From CAIVAT01 sp964387205 (lineage in GTDB: Bacteria; Bacteroidota; Bacteroidia; Bacteroidales; FEN-979), in the NCBI GenBank assembly GCA_964387205.1, contig CAYLVY010000006.1, positions 1 to 64,000 of the forward strand: a stretch of DNA of 64,000 nucleotides, given 5' to 3'. Under the pieces are notes generated by a model. The model searched no databases and was not told the origin of the DNA. It worked only from the letters and a program-made list of their open reading frames with translations. Positions 52,603-61,506 of the stretch are shown piece by piece. Within the stretch, counting starts at the first letter, position 1. Each line of letters starts with the position of its first letter. The position numbers and the translations under genes are program-made.

Positions 52603-54876
52603 ATGATCAATATTCTGTTCAATGGTCATGACTTCAAGTTCCTCAATCACCTGATTGAATTCTGTGAACATCATGATGACTACCGGGTGCTCATGGATTA
52701 TATCCCGGGTCATGAGATGTCGCACATTGAACAGTCAAAACCCCTTCTGGAGCTAGCCGATATAATTTTTTGCGAATGGGCTTTGGGAAACGCCGTCTGG
52801 TATTCCCAAAATAAAAAAGAGGGGCAGTTGCTGCTGATCCGGCTGCACCATCAGGAAATCAACCTGGAGTACCTGTACCGTATGAATTGGCCGGCTGTAG
52901 ACCGGATCATCCTGATATGTCCTGAAAATATGGAAATTTTCCTTCGTCGCTTTCCGCAGATGAAGGAGCGTGCCTCGCTGATTTATAACGTGATCAGTTG
53001 CGAAGAGCTGGATCAGCCAAAACTACCCGGGGCCTTGTTTAACCTGGGTTTTATCGGTACTGCCCCGATGCGAAAGTCACCCCACCATGCCCTCGATATC
53101 CTCGGGAGGCTTCGCAGGGATGATGACCGTTGGATACTCTATATCAAGGGGAAACACCCATGGGAATATCCCTGGCTATGGAACCGTGCGGAGGAAAGAG
53201 CCTATTACCAGGCTTTTTATGACCGGATCAACAAATCTGATTTTGCCAATTCAGTTGTGTTCGATCCACAAGGGAATGACATGCCGGAATGGTTCTCCAA
53301 AATTGGATTTATTCTCTCCACCAGTGAGCATGAAGGCTCTCATCAGGCTGTCGCCGAGGGAATGGCAGCAGGATCGATCCCTGTCATCCGGAACTGGGCC
53401 GGTGCTGACAAACTGTATCCCCCTCAGTTTGTCGTTAATAGCATTGAGAACGCAGCCAGCCTGATCCATTCCTACCATCAACCTGATCGCTACCGGGAAA
53501 CGGTATTGTCCATCCGTCAGTTTGCCCGGGAAAATTTCGATATTCCCGTCATTCTGCGCCAATTTGAACAACTTTTCGCTCTTCATCCGCGCACGAGGGA
53601 TATTGCCACTAATCCCGACGAACATCTCCCCCCCGGTCAACATCCCAAGGAACTCAGGGTGGTACATCTTTGCTATCTGTCCGTCGGAAACCAGAGCGGA
53701 TATGAGGTCAGGGTGATAGAAGAGACCAAGGTTTTGGTTCGTCAGGGGGTGACAGTGTTCATTACAGCATTTTTCTCCCCCAAATGGCTCGATCAGCCCG
53801 AAGCGGTAGAAGCTCACAGGATCAGATTGGAACAAGCCACGGGAGCAGTCGCCTCGTTTTTTCCTTCTGCGCATTATTTTGATCTTACCGAAAGTGAAGC
53901 TGTGAGTCGTGAGATTGACGATACCCTGGTTCAACTGATCGCATTGCATGGTATCGGCGTCATTCATGGTCAGGCGCTCTATTCGGCTCACCATGCACTC
54001 CGGATTGCCGAAAAAGCCGGAATTGGCCTGGTGTTTGATAATCATGGAGTGACACCTGAGGAGACAGCCATGACCGGTGGCCACGAGGCAAGGGTCAATG
54101 CCCTGGTCCGGTTTGAGCAGGAAACACTCGGAAAGGCCTCCGGACGTATCTTTGTCTCCGCCGCCATGCATGATTTTTACCGGAACAAGTATCACCAATC
54201 ATATGAATACTGCCTGATCCCATGCTGCGTCCGGAGCAGGGATTTTGGGATCAGCCATGATCAGCGCACGAAGCTTCGTCAGGAAAAGGGTTTTTCCGAC
54301 AAACAGGTCATCCTTTACCTTGGTACCCTCAGCGCCTGGCAATGGCCGGAAGCTATTTTCGGGCTCTTCCGGCAATATCTTGAAGTCAATCCCAATGCTT
54401 TTCTCTATCTGCTTATTCCCGGGTATGATCATCCCCGGGCCCTGGAATTTCTTCAATCCAATGGGATATCTTCCCGGAATTTTCTGCTCGAAGAGGTTCC
54501 CCATAGCGATGTTGGCGGGATCATCGGAGTAGCCGACGCGGGATTACTATTAAGAGAAGAGGACCCTGTAAACCTTGTCTCTTCTCCGACAAAATTTGGT
54601 GAATACCTCGCCAGCGGTGTGCCGGTCATCCTCACCCCGGGTATAGGCGATTATTCCGACATGGCTTCCATGCAAAAGGTGGGTATTACCGTGAATTTTG
54701 CAGACAACCGCCTGCCCGATACAGACCTTGCCGTACTGACATCTTTTCTTGCCGACGTGGAACAACACCGGCAGGATTGGACGCTCCGTTGCAAAGAATT
54801 TGCCCGCGACCATCTGGATTGGGATACATACGGGGCCAGGTTGGTCAGCCTTTACCGGCGTGTACATCATAAATAA
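52603..54876 (+). CDS. Two-domain glycosyltransferase (GT4-like fused to GT4-like)
   Basis: A protein of 757 residues. The first half (1-340) is a complete GT-B enzyme with LGFIGTAPMRKSPHHALDIL, and FILSTSEHEGSHQAVAEGMA with the Glu/Gly sugar-nucleotide contacts. The second half (about 350-757) restarts with RVVHLCYLSVGNQSGYEVRV and has a donor domain (VILYLGTLSAWQWPEAIFGL, PTKFGEYLASGVPVILTPGI). Two fused transferases suggest two successive linkages by one polypeptide. The gene begins 8 bases after the SUMF1 lipoprotein gene. Sugars unknown. Confidence 0.85.
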   Translation: MINILFNGHDFKFLNHLIEFCEHHDDYRVLMDYIPGHEMSHIEQSKPLLELADIIFCEWALGNAVWYSQNKKEGQLLLIRLHHQEINLEYLYRMNWPAVDRIILICPENMEIFLRRFPQMKERASLIYNVISCEELDQPKLPGALFNLGFIGTAPMRKSPHHALDILGRLRRDDDRWILYIKGKHPWEYPWLWNRAEERAYYQAFYDRINKSDFANSVVFDPQGNDMPEWFSKIGFILSTSEHEGSHQAVAEGMAAGSIPVIRNWAGADKLYPPQFVVNSIENAASLIHSYHQPDRYRETVLSIRQFARENFDIPVILRQFEQLFALHPRTRDIATNPDEHLPPGQHPKELRVVHLCYLSVGNQSGYEVRVIEETKVLVRQGVTVFITAFFSPKWLDQPEAVEAHRIRLEQATGAVASFFPSAHYFDLTESEAVSREIDDTLVQLIALHGIGVIHGQALYSAHHALRIAEKAGIGLVFDNHGVTPEETAMTGGHEARVNALVRFEQETLGKASGRIFVSAAMHDFYRNKYHQSYEYCLIPCCVRSRDFGISHDQRTKLRQEKGFSDKQVILYLGTLSAWQWPEAIFGLFRQYLEVNPNAFLYLLIPGYDHPRALEFLQSNGISSRNFLLEEVPHSDVGGIIGVADAGLLLREEDPVNLVSSPTKFGEYLASGVPVILTPGIGDYSDMASMQKVGITVNFADNRLPDTDLAVLTSFLADVEQHRQDWTLRCKEFARDHLDWDTYGARLVSLYRRVHHK

Positions 54877-54894
54877 CCCTAAAAACAATCGGGA

Positions 54895-55854
54895 ATGAAC
54901 CGTTTTTTAATCAATTTTTTAGTTTTTATCCTGGTTGCAGGGTTGATGGGGTCACTGGTTATCTATGGGACTTCCGTGGTACGCACCGAACAAGGGGTGT
55001 CCCTTTTGCAGGTCGTAACCGGTAATCCGGTTAAACGGGGAGGACAAACTTTCCTGAAGTTTTACGAGGCCGAACATCTTAAAGAACCTCTTGATATACT
55101 GGTAATCGGATCATCCAGAGCCTTTCGCTCTTTTGATCCCGCCTATTTCGAAGAGAAAAATATCAACATGCATATCCTGGCTACTTCTAGTCAGGCCCCA
55201 CTGAATACCTATTTCATAGTGAAAAAGTACCTTACAAAGTTGAAACCCAAACTGGTACTGTTCGATGTTCATCTGGGACTTTTAAACAGCAACGGATTGG
55301 AATGCCTGTACGATTTGTGCATCAATGTCCCGATTTCCAATGAATTATTTGAAATGGCGCTGGCCATCGACCAGCCGAATGCCTATTCTAATTGCTTTTC
55401 TTCACTGGTAAACCAGCTCGATACCCCTATCTATTACAATTACAAATATAAAACTCCAAAAGGTTATTACAAAGGATTTCTCATTGATTTCAAAGCCGAT
55501 ACTTCACTGGTGATAAAGAAAAGTGATACGGGCGTGATACGAAGAAAATTGTCGGCCCAGGAACTGACAAATCTGGATTATGTGCAGAAAATTATCCGCT
55601 TCGTAAAGAAGGAAAATATACCATTGGTGCTTACCCGGCAGCCTGTCCTCTCCCGGGAGCCCATTCAGTCGGAACGCAGGATTATCAACATGGCTTCAAA
55701 GAACAAGGTACCCTACATCAATCTTAACAAATACAGGCAACAGTTGGATCCCAAGGTTCATTTTTTCGATAAAAACCATCTCAACGCCCATGGCGCCAAG
55801 ATAATAAGTGAGAAAACGCTTGAAGAACTCACCCGTTTGGGTTACAAATTCTAA
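54895..55854 (+). CDS. SGNH-hydrolase-like periplasmic O-acetyltransferase partner, copy 2
   Basis: A protein of 319 residues with one N-terminal anchor helix (FLINFLVFILVAGLMGSLVI) and a periplasmic SGNH-like domain. ILVIGSSRAFRSFDPAYF supplies the block I Ser and FFDKNHLNAHGAKIISE the block V Asp/His dyad. It sits 5 bases upstream of the second MBOAT gene, the reverse of the order in the first pair (36332/37813). Together they should acetylate the exported polysaccharide (inference from AlgI/AlgJ-type systems). Confidence 0.77.
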   Translation: MNRFLINFLVFILVAGLMGSLVIYGTSVVRTEQGVSLLQVVTGNPVKRGGQTFLKFYEAEHLKEPLDILVIGSSRAFRSFDPAYFEEKNINMHILATSSQAPLNTYFIVKKYLTKLKPKLVLFDVHLGLLNSNGLECLYDLCINVPISNELFEMALAIDQPNAYSNCFSSLVNQLDTPIYYNYKYKTPKGYYKGFLIDFKADTSLVIKKSDTGVIRRKLSAQELTNLDYVQKIIRFVKKENIPLVLTRQPVLSREPIQSERRIINMASKNKVPYINLNKYRQQLDPKVHFFDKNHLNAHGAKIISEKTLEELTRLGYKF

Positions 55855-55859
55855 CATCC

Positions 55860-57329
55860 ATGCTGTTTACATCTATTTTCTTCGGCTTATTCTTTCTGGT
55901 TGTTTTTTTGGTTTACTGGCTGATATTCAACAGAAAAACCACCTGGCAGAACATTGTCCTGCTGGTGGCAGGCTATTACTTTTACGGAAGTTGGGATTAC
56001 CGGTTTCTCTATTTACTGGTTGGGGTCTCCGTCTTCAATTACCTGATGGGTTTGCTGATTGGCCGCACCGAACGGAAATCCTACCGCAGATGGTGGCTGA
56101 TCCTCGGGATTATTGCTAATGCAGGGACCCTGGTGGTCTTTAAGTATTATGACTTCTTTCAGTTGGAGTTGAAAACCCTGTTGTCTTCCTGGAATATCCC
56201 TTACACGGTTCATACGTTGAAACTTTTTGTGCCACTTGGGATTAGTTTTTATATATTTCTGTCTATCAGTTACCTGGTAGATATTTATCGCAAACACCTC
56301 GAACCTGAAAACAACCCGCTCAACGCCCTTCTTACATTCGGATTTTTCCCTATCGTACTGGCCGGACCTATCCAACGGCCTGTTTCATTACTGCCACAGA
56401 TAAGGAATATAAGGGTTTTCGACAGGGAACTGGCATCCGATGGCCTTCGTCAGTTCCTGTGGGGCCTTGCCGTGAAAATGATCATTGCCGACAATTGTGC
56501 GGTATATGTCGATAAGGTTTTTGCAAACGAGGGTTATGAGGGAAGTACCCTTCTTTATGGTGCTTTGTTCTTTACCATTCAGATATATGCCGATTTTTCT
56601 TCCTATTCCGATATGGCGATAGGGATATCTAAAATGTTGGGATTCAGATTGATGAGGAATTTTAATTATCCTTATTTTGCCAGGGACATCGCCGATTTCT
56701 GGCGCCGGTGGCATATATCCCTAACCTCGTGGTTCCGTGATTATATTTTTCTTCCGTTAGCCTATTTGCTGTCGAAAAATATCAGGCGGGAGCGGTTGCT
56801 GTTTGTTCCCTCTGATCTGATCATCTATAGCCTGAGCCTGCTCTTTACATGGATGCTTACAGGGTTATGGCACGGAGCCAATACAACCTTTATTATCTGG
56901 GGTTTGATCCATGCAGTGTTGCTGATTATTCATCATGCCATGAAAAAACCCAGGAAATGGATCCTCGGCAGGTATAACATGCACCACGATGTCCTCTATA
57001 TCTCCCTTCAACGTATTTATACATTGTTTTTTGTGGTCGTGTCATGGGTTTTTTTCCGGGTACAGGAGTTGCCGCAGGCTGTCAGCTATCTGGAACGCAC
57101 CTTTAAACTATCCCTCTTTTCGCCGCCCAAAGACTTTCCCACATCGATGATCATTCCACTCTTCATTTTCTTCCTGACAGAGTGGCTTCAGCAGGATAAG
57201 CAGCACGGACTCGATTTCACCGGTGCGCCCAAAACAAAATTTCTCCGCTGGTCGGTATATCTCGGCATTATACTGCTCATGTTCTTTTATCAGGTCAAAC
57301 AACAGAATTTTATCTATTTTAAATTCTGA
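55860..57329 (+). CDS. MBOAT family O-acyltransferase (AlgI-like), copy 2
   Basis: A protein of 489 residues with the AlgI-type helix pattern. FWRRWHISLTSWFRDYIFLP and WMLTGLWHGANTTFIIWGLI are the conserved His blocks; VPLGISFYIFLSISYLVDIY is the usual early signature. It ends in a basic-aromatic VKQQNFIYFKF. It closely resembles canonical AlgI more than copy 1 does at these blocks. It would supply acetyl groups to the SGNH protein encoded just upstream. Confidence 0.94.
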   Translation: MLFTSIFFGLFFLVVFLVYWLIFNRKTTWQNIVLLVAGYYFYGSWDYRFLYLLVGVSVFNYLMGLLIGRTERKSYRRWWLILGIIANAGTLVVFKYYDFFQLELKTLLSSWNIPYTVHTLKLFVPLGISFYIFLSISYLVDIYRKHLEPENNPLNALLTFGFFPIVLAGPIQRPVSLLPQIRNIRVFDRELASDGLRQFLWGLAVKMIIADNCAVYVDKVFANEGYEGSTLLYGALFFTIQIYADFSSYSDMAIGISKMLGFRLMRNFNYPYFARDIADFWRRWHISLTSWFRDYIFLPLAYLLSKNIRRERLLFVPSDLIIYSLSLLFTWMLTGLWHGANTTFIIWGLIHAVLLIIHHAMKKPRKWILGRYNMHHDVLYISLQRIYTLFFVVVSWVFFRVQELPQAVSYLERTFKLSLFSPPKDFPTSMIIPLFIFFLTEWLQQDKQHGLDFTGAPKTKFLRWSVYLGIILLMFFYQVKQQNFIYFKF

Positions 57330-57335
57330 TGTTGA

Positions 57336-59333
57336 ATGAAATTGACCGAATTCAATCCATACAGATCAGGTTTATTGTCGATTGGAAGAGTATGGCTGAC
57401 TATGTGGATTTTGGTTTCCGGACCGGTGGTGTTTTCACAGTCTGCCAAATCAGAAGAAGGCTTTATTCCGGATAAAACGATAGAGAAGTTAGCCGTAGAA
57501 GCTGACCAAAGGTTTTTCCCGCTTTTTCTTGAATCTTTTAAGTGGCTGAAAACAACGAATATACACCGCACTTACCATTATTATCGCTCCCTGCCGATCG
57601 TTGCTAAACCCAGTTTTTATGTGATCAAGACAAAATCCGCTAATTTAAAAATCAAGCCTTTTTTTTCAATACCTAAATATGCTGTTGAACCCTACCAGAT
57701 CACTTTCCCTGTTGCCTGGAGCGACGATATTAATCCGGACCCGTCATGGAGGTTGTGGTTCCATTCCCTCACCTGGCTAAGACCCTACCTGGTCAGCAAC
57801 AATATTGATTCTGTTTCGGTCGCTTATTGTATCATTGACGAGTGGATACGCAGTCATACCAGGTATCCTGTGAGGGGTGAAGAGTTTGCCTATGATGATC
57901 ATGCTGTGGCTGAGCGGGCGCTGATTCTCGCTGAAGCCCTTGAAAAACAGTGGAAGTATCATATCGATGACCGTCAGGTTGTTATCAGAATTCAATTATC
58001 GCTGTTGAACCACCTGTTTTTTCTTTGCTCATTGCAGCGTTATACCTGCTGGCACAACCATGCTATCATTTATGATGAAAAACTGATTGAAACGCTGAAA
58101 TTGCTGCCCCAGTTGAAAATGAGGGATGAGATGCTCCGGATCGGATTTAGCCGTGTGTTTGAGCAGTATCGCTTTTCGTTTTCTCCGGATGGTGTTCATA
58201 AAGAACATAGTCCGTGTTATCACTTAGGGTTTACAGGAACCCTGAACTCCCTGATCGCCTCAGCCCTTGAACTGGGAGTGGAGATATCTCCTGCCATCTC
58301 TGAGCTCCAGGCCAATGCTAATCAATATAGTAAGCTCATCCACAAAATGGGCAGGAATTTTCCTGTGGGCGATTGTTCCAGGGTGGCAACGGGTGATCAG
58401 GTTAACCAGTCTAAAAATCACGCGAAGGATCCTTCGGGTGACATTTCGCCGGCAACAGCCGGAAACCCGCTGTTTGAGGGTGACATCAGGATGACTGCCT
58501 ATGAACAGGCAGGATGGATATTTGCCATCGATTCTTTACAAAACCTGAGAATCTCCGCCCAATCAGATTTCTACAGTTTTTCTCATTATCACCGCGATGA
58601 AACATCCCTGGTGATTTCGGCGAGAAAGCATGAACTGATTATCGACCCGGGCCTCCATTCTTACAGCCCGGGACCTGTTTATAACTATTACAGGTCGGCG
58701 GAAGCACATAATGTCCTTGTCGCGGAGGGCATTGAAGATGTCCCCGACCCAAAATTAACCGGCCTGGCTGGGATTACCAGATATTTTAGTCATGAAAATG
58801 GCGGTAAGTCTGTAAGTGCAGTGGAGATGACACATCCCCACTACAGGAAACACGGAATGGAGGTTTACCGTCAACTGATTTTTCCGGGCGGTCATGAAAT
58901 CGTCGTCAGGGATATGGTAAAATCTCGTAAAAAACGTATTTATAAGCAGTTATATCATCTCTGGCCCGGGGCAAAAATCACCGGCGATGGAAAGAACCTC
59001 GTTGTTTCATGGGAACACCATCCCTATACCCTGATCATTTCCGGGAACTATCAGTCGTACCAAATCGTGGAAGGCCGGCAGGAACCCCTCCAGGGTTGGT
59101 ATTTCCCGGCATTTAATAAAATGGAGCCGGCTCCGGTACTGGAATTGATCCGGAAGGATAATCATTGCCTTTTTACCACCAGGATATCCGTCAGAATCCC
59201 GGGAGTGGCAGAGATTCCGCTCAGCAAATCTGAGAAGTCGGTAAAATACGCAATAGAAACCCTCGAATCATATCCGCAAAGAAAACTTCAGCACCTGCCT
59301 TACCCGAGACGATGGAAACCCCAGCGAAAATAG
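57336..59333 (+). CDS. Heparinase II/III-like polysaccharide lyase
   Basis: A protein of 665 residues. The N-terminus carries a hydrophobic segment (WLTMWILVSGPVVFSQS) consistent with export; a later Met at 57402 would give a tidier signal peptide. The helical toroid has WIRSHTRYPVRGEEFAYDDH, CWHNHAIIYDE and FSPDGVHKEHSPCYHLGF. The beta-sandwich has FSHYHRDETSLVISARKH, IIDPGLHSYSPG and SAEAHNVLV. These match the active-site blocks of heparinase II/III and PL15/PL17-type lyases, which cleave uronic-acid glycans by beta-elimination. It starts 6 bases after the MBOAT gene, so it may trim or release the locus product, as AlgL does for alginate (inference). Confidence 0.86.
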   Translation: MKLTEFNPYRSGLLSIGRVWLTMWILVSGPVVFSQSAKSEEGFIPDKTIEKLAVEADQRFFPLFLESFKWLKTTNIHRTYHYYRSLPIVAKPSFYVIKTKSANLKIKPFFSIPKYAVEPYQITFPVAWSDDINPDPSWRLWFHSLTWLRPYLVSNNIDSVSVAYCIIDEWIRSHTRYPVRGEEFAYDDHAVAERALILAEALEKQWKYHIDDRQVVIRIQLSLLNHLFFLCSLQRYTCWHNHAIIYDEKLIETLKLLPQLKMRDEMLRIGFSRVFEQYRFSFSPDGVHKEHSPCYHLGFTGTLNSLIASALELGVEISPAISELQANANQYSKLIHKMGRNFPVGDCSRVATGDQVNQSKNHAKDPSGDISPATAGNPLFEGDIRMTAYEQAGWIFAIDSLQNLRISAQSDFYSFSHYHRDETSLVISARKHELIIDPGLHSYSPGPVYNYYRSAEAHNVLVAEGIEDVPDPKLTGLAGITRYFSHENGGKSVSAVEMTHPHYRKHGMEVYRQLIFPGGHEIVVRDMVKSRKKRIYKQLYHLWPGAKITGDGKNLVVSWEHHPYTLIISGNYQSYQIVEGRQEPLQGWYFPAFNKMEPAPVLELIRKDNHCLFTTRISVRIPGVAEIPLSKSEKSVKYAIETLESYPQRKLQHLPYPRRWKPQRK

Positions 59334-59395
59334 ATGGGCAACCGTTTGTCCGAAGACATTTGATACGCGCAACCAAGAACTAAAAAGTCAATAGG

Positions 59396-60502
59396 ATGAA
59401 GAAATATAAGATCATCAGTGTCGTGGGCACCCGCCCCAACTTTGTCAAGGTAGCCCCGCTTTGTCGGGCATTTGCAGCTTATCCTGCAAAAATTACATCC
59501 CTGCTTTGTCATACCGGTCAACACTCAGATGCCACCATGTCTGATGTTTTTTTTGAAGAACTTGGCATGCCGTCCCCCGATTTTTTTCTCGGGATCAACA
59601 ATGGAACCCATGCCGAGATCACAGGAAGGATCATGATCGGGTTTGAGAATATCCTGGTTCGTGAGCGCCCCGATCTTGTGCTGGTTGTCGGGGATGTGAA
59701 TTCGACCATGGCTTGCGCACTGGCTGCCGTGAAATTATGGATACCGGTTGTACATGTGGAATCGGGCCTGCGCAGCGGCGACCGTTACATGCCGGAAGAG
59801 ATCAACCGGATTGTCACCGATTCCATCTCCGATTTTCTGTTTGTGACAGAGCAAACCGGAACTGAAAACCTGCTGAGGGAAGGTGTTGCGAAAGAGAAGA
59901 TCTTCTTCACCGGCAATGTTATGATTGATACCCTCGTATATCTGGAGCCCAGAATCCTTGCCTCCGACGTGCTCTCCAGGCTGAATCTGAAAAACGGAGC
60001 CTATATCCTGGTCACCTTCCACCGTCCATCCAACGTGGATGACCGTGAAAGCCTTTCCTCGTTGGTCACTTTTCTCAATAAAATGGCTCACTCCCTTCCG
60101 GTCGTTTTTCCCATCCATCCACGTACACGCAGGAACCTGCGGGAATTCGGCCTGGCAGGATCGCTGGCTGCGGAAGTTATTTTAATGGAGCCCCTGGGCT
60201 ATATCGATTTTCAGGCCCTGACCCGCTTTGCCAAAGTGGTTGTCACCGACAGCGGAGGCATTCAGGAAGAGACCACTTTTCTCGGTGTCCAGTGTATTAC
60301 TGTCAGGGATAATACCGAACGGCCGGTAACTACCACTTTGGGAACAAATCAGTTGTGTGGCACTGACCTGCCATTTGTCAGCGAAAAGGTTGCGGAGGTG
60401 CTGGCAGGAAACGAGAAAAGCGGCACCCTGCCACCGTTATGGGACGGCCGGGCAGCAGAAAGGATTGCAGAGGTGCTCCTGAAAGCGCTGGAAAAACGGT
60501 AG
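59396..60502 (+). CDS. wecB: UDP-N-acetylglucosamine 2-epimerase (non-hydrolysing), copy 2
   Basis: A protein of 368 residues with the family motifs VVGTRPNFVKVAPLCRAF, LVVGDVNSTMACALAA, HVESGLRSGDRYMPEEINRI, ITFHRPSNVD-like VTFHRPSNVDDRES, and VTDSGGIQEETTFLGVQCIT. The TRPNFVK and FHRPSNVD sequences place it in a different branch from copy 1 (TRPEAIK, GHRRENF), so the two are not a recent duplication. The product may be UDP-ManNAc, or the enzyme may work on a related UDP-sugar. Confidence 0.93.
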   Translation: MKKYKIISVVGTRPNFVKVAPLCRAFAAYPAKITSLLCHTGQHSDATMSDVFFEELGMPSPDFFLGINNGTHAEITGRIMIGFENILVRERPDLVLVVGDVNSTMACALAAVKLWIPVVHVESGLRSGDRYMPEEINRIVTDSISDFLFVTEQTGTENLLREGVAKEKIFFTGNVMIDTLVYLEPRILASDVLSRLNLKNGAYILVTFHRPSNVDDRESLSSLVTFLNKMAHSLPVVFPIHPRTRRNLREFGLAGSLAAEVILMEPLGYIDFQALTRFAKVVVTDSGGIQEETTFLGVQCITVRDNTERPVTTTLGTNQLCGTDLPFVSEKVAEVLAGNEKSGTLPPLWDGRAAERIAEVLLKALEKR

Positions 60503-60528
60503 AACCGCTCAGGGCAGTCCGGAATTAC

Positions 60529-60536
60529 TATATTTG
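60529..60536 (+). promoter_or_regulatory. Possible internal -7 box in the 3' polysaccharide block
   Basis: TATATTTG, an exact TAnnTTTG match, sits in the 77-base spacer between the second wecB and the GT2 gene, 43 bases before the ATG at 60580. No TTG at -33. It may start a secondary transcript. Confidence 0.4.
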
Positions 60537-60579
60537 TAAAACATTCAGTGATGTTCCTGATGGGAAACGAATCATCATA

Positions 60580-61506
60580 ATGGCACTTTTTTCGGTTCTG
60601 ATCGCCAGTTACAACAACGGAAAATTCCTTCATGACGCTATTCAGAGTGTGCTGAGGCAAAGTTATACCGAGTGGGAGATCATCATTGTTGACGATGCCT
60701 CGGATGATAATTCAGTCGAAATCATCCAGGACTATATGGCCCGGGGATATCCCGTGAAACTCTATCTCCATGCCTCCAACGAAGGTTGCGGAAGTACGAA
60801 AAGGGATTGTGCGGAACATGCCTGCGGAGGGTTGTGCGGTTTTCTGGACCCTGATGATGCCTTGACCGATGATGCACTGGAGGTGATGGTGCGGCAGCAT
60901 CAGCTCTGCCCTGAAGCCTCTCTGGTCTACTCGCGTTTCTGGTTCTGCGACCAGGGCCTTAAGGTTACCCGAAGCGCCAAATGGGTCAAACCTGTCCCGG
61001 AAGGAGAGATCAACCTTCTGCATGATATGGTGATGCATTTCGTAGCATTTAAAAAGCGGGCTTATGACCGTACCGAGGGAATAGGAAGGCAGTATCGGTC
61101 GGCGGTGGATAAGGACCTCTATTATAAACTGGAAGAGGTTGGCCCGGTCAGGTTTGTCGACAGGGAACTCTATTATTACCGTGAAAACCCCGGAGGAATG
61201 TCTCAGTTCCATAATTACTACGAAGCGCAGGAGAACCACTTCCGCGTGATCGAAAAAGCCATGCAACGACGGCAGAAAAGCGGTTTTCCCTCCCTGACGC
61301 AGCGTCAGTACCATTTTGTCAGATCACGGATTTTGCTGCAGCGGGCTGAACAATTGGTGAAGCTTCGGTATCCTCCTGCCGAGGTCTTTTACTGGTTGAA
61401 GGAGTCTTTCAAAGAATCTCCCCTGTCATATAATCATATGAGAATTAAATATTTAATTGACTCATGGACCTATCGCCCGAAGTCACACCTGGTGTCAGTG
61501 TGGTGA
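60580..61506 (+). CDS. Glycosyltransferase family 2
   Basis: A protein of 308 residues. The start at 60580 places the GT2 opening FSVLIASYNNGKFLHDAI directly at the N-terminus; an in-frame Met at 60439 lies inside wecB. IIVDDASDDNSVEIIQDY, STKRDCAEHACGGLCGFL and the DxD motif FLDPDDAL complete the nucleotide-sugar domain. KDLYYKLEEVG is the acceptor-side block. Its 3' end overlaps the following GT2 gene by 43 bases, unusually long for this locus. Sugar unknown. Confidence 0.9.
   Translation: MALFSVLIASYNNGKFLHDAIQSVLRQSYTEWEIIIVDDASDDNSVEIIQDYMARGYPVKLYLHASNEGCGSTKRDCAEHACGGLCGFLDPDDALTDDALEVMVRQHQLCPEASLVYSRFWFCDQGLKVTRSAKWVKPVPEGEINLLHDMVMHFVAFKKRAYDRTEGIGRQYRSAVDKDLYYKLEEVGPVRFVDRELYYYRENPGGMSQFHNYYEAQENHFRVIEKAMQRRQKSGFPSLTQRQYHFVRSRILLQRAEQLVKLRYPPAEVFYWLKESFKESPLSYNHMRIKYLIDSWTYRPKSHLVSVW

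Noticed and set aside
53251..54198. 315-codon minus-strand open frame
   Set aside because: Antisense to the two-domain GT4-like gene, whose motifs are clear; the antisense translation shows no domain.
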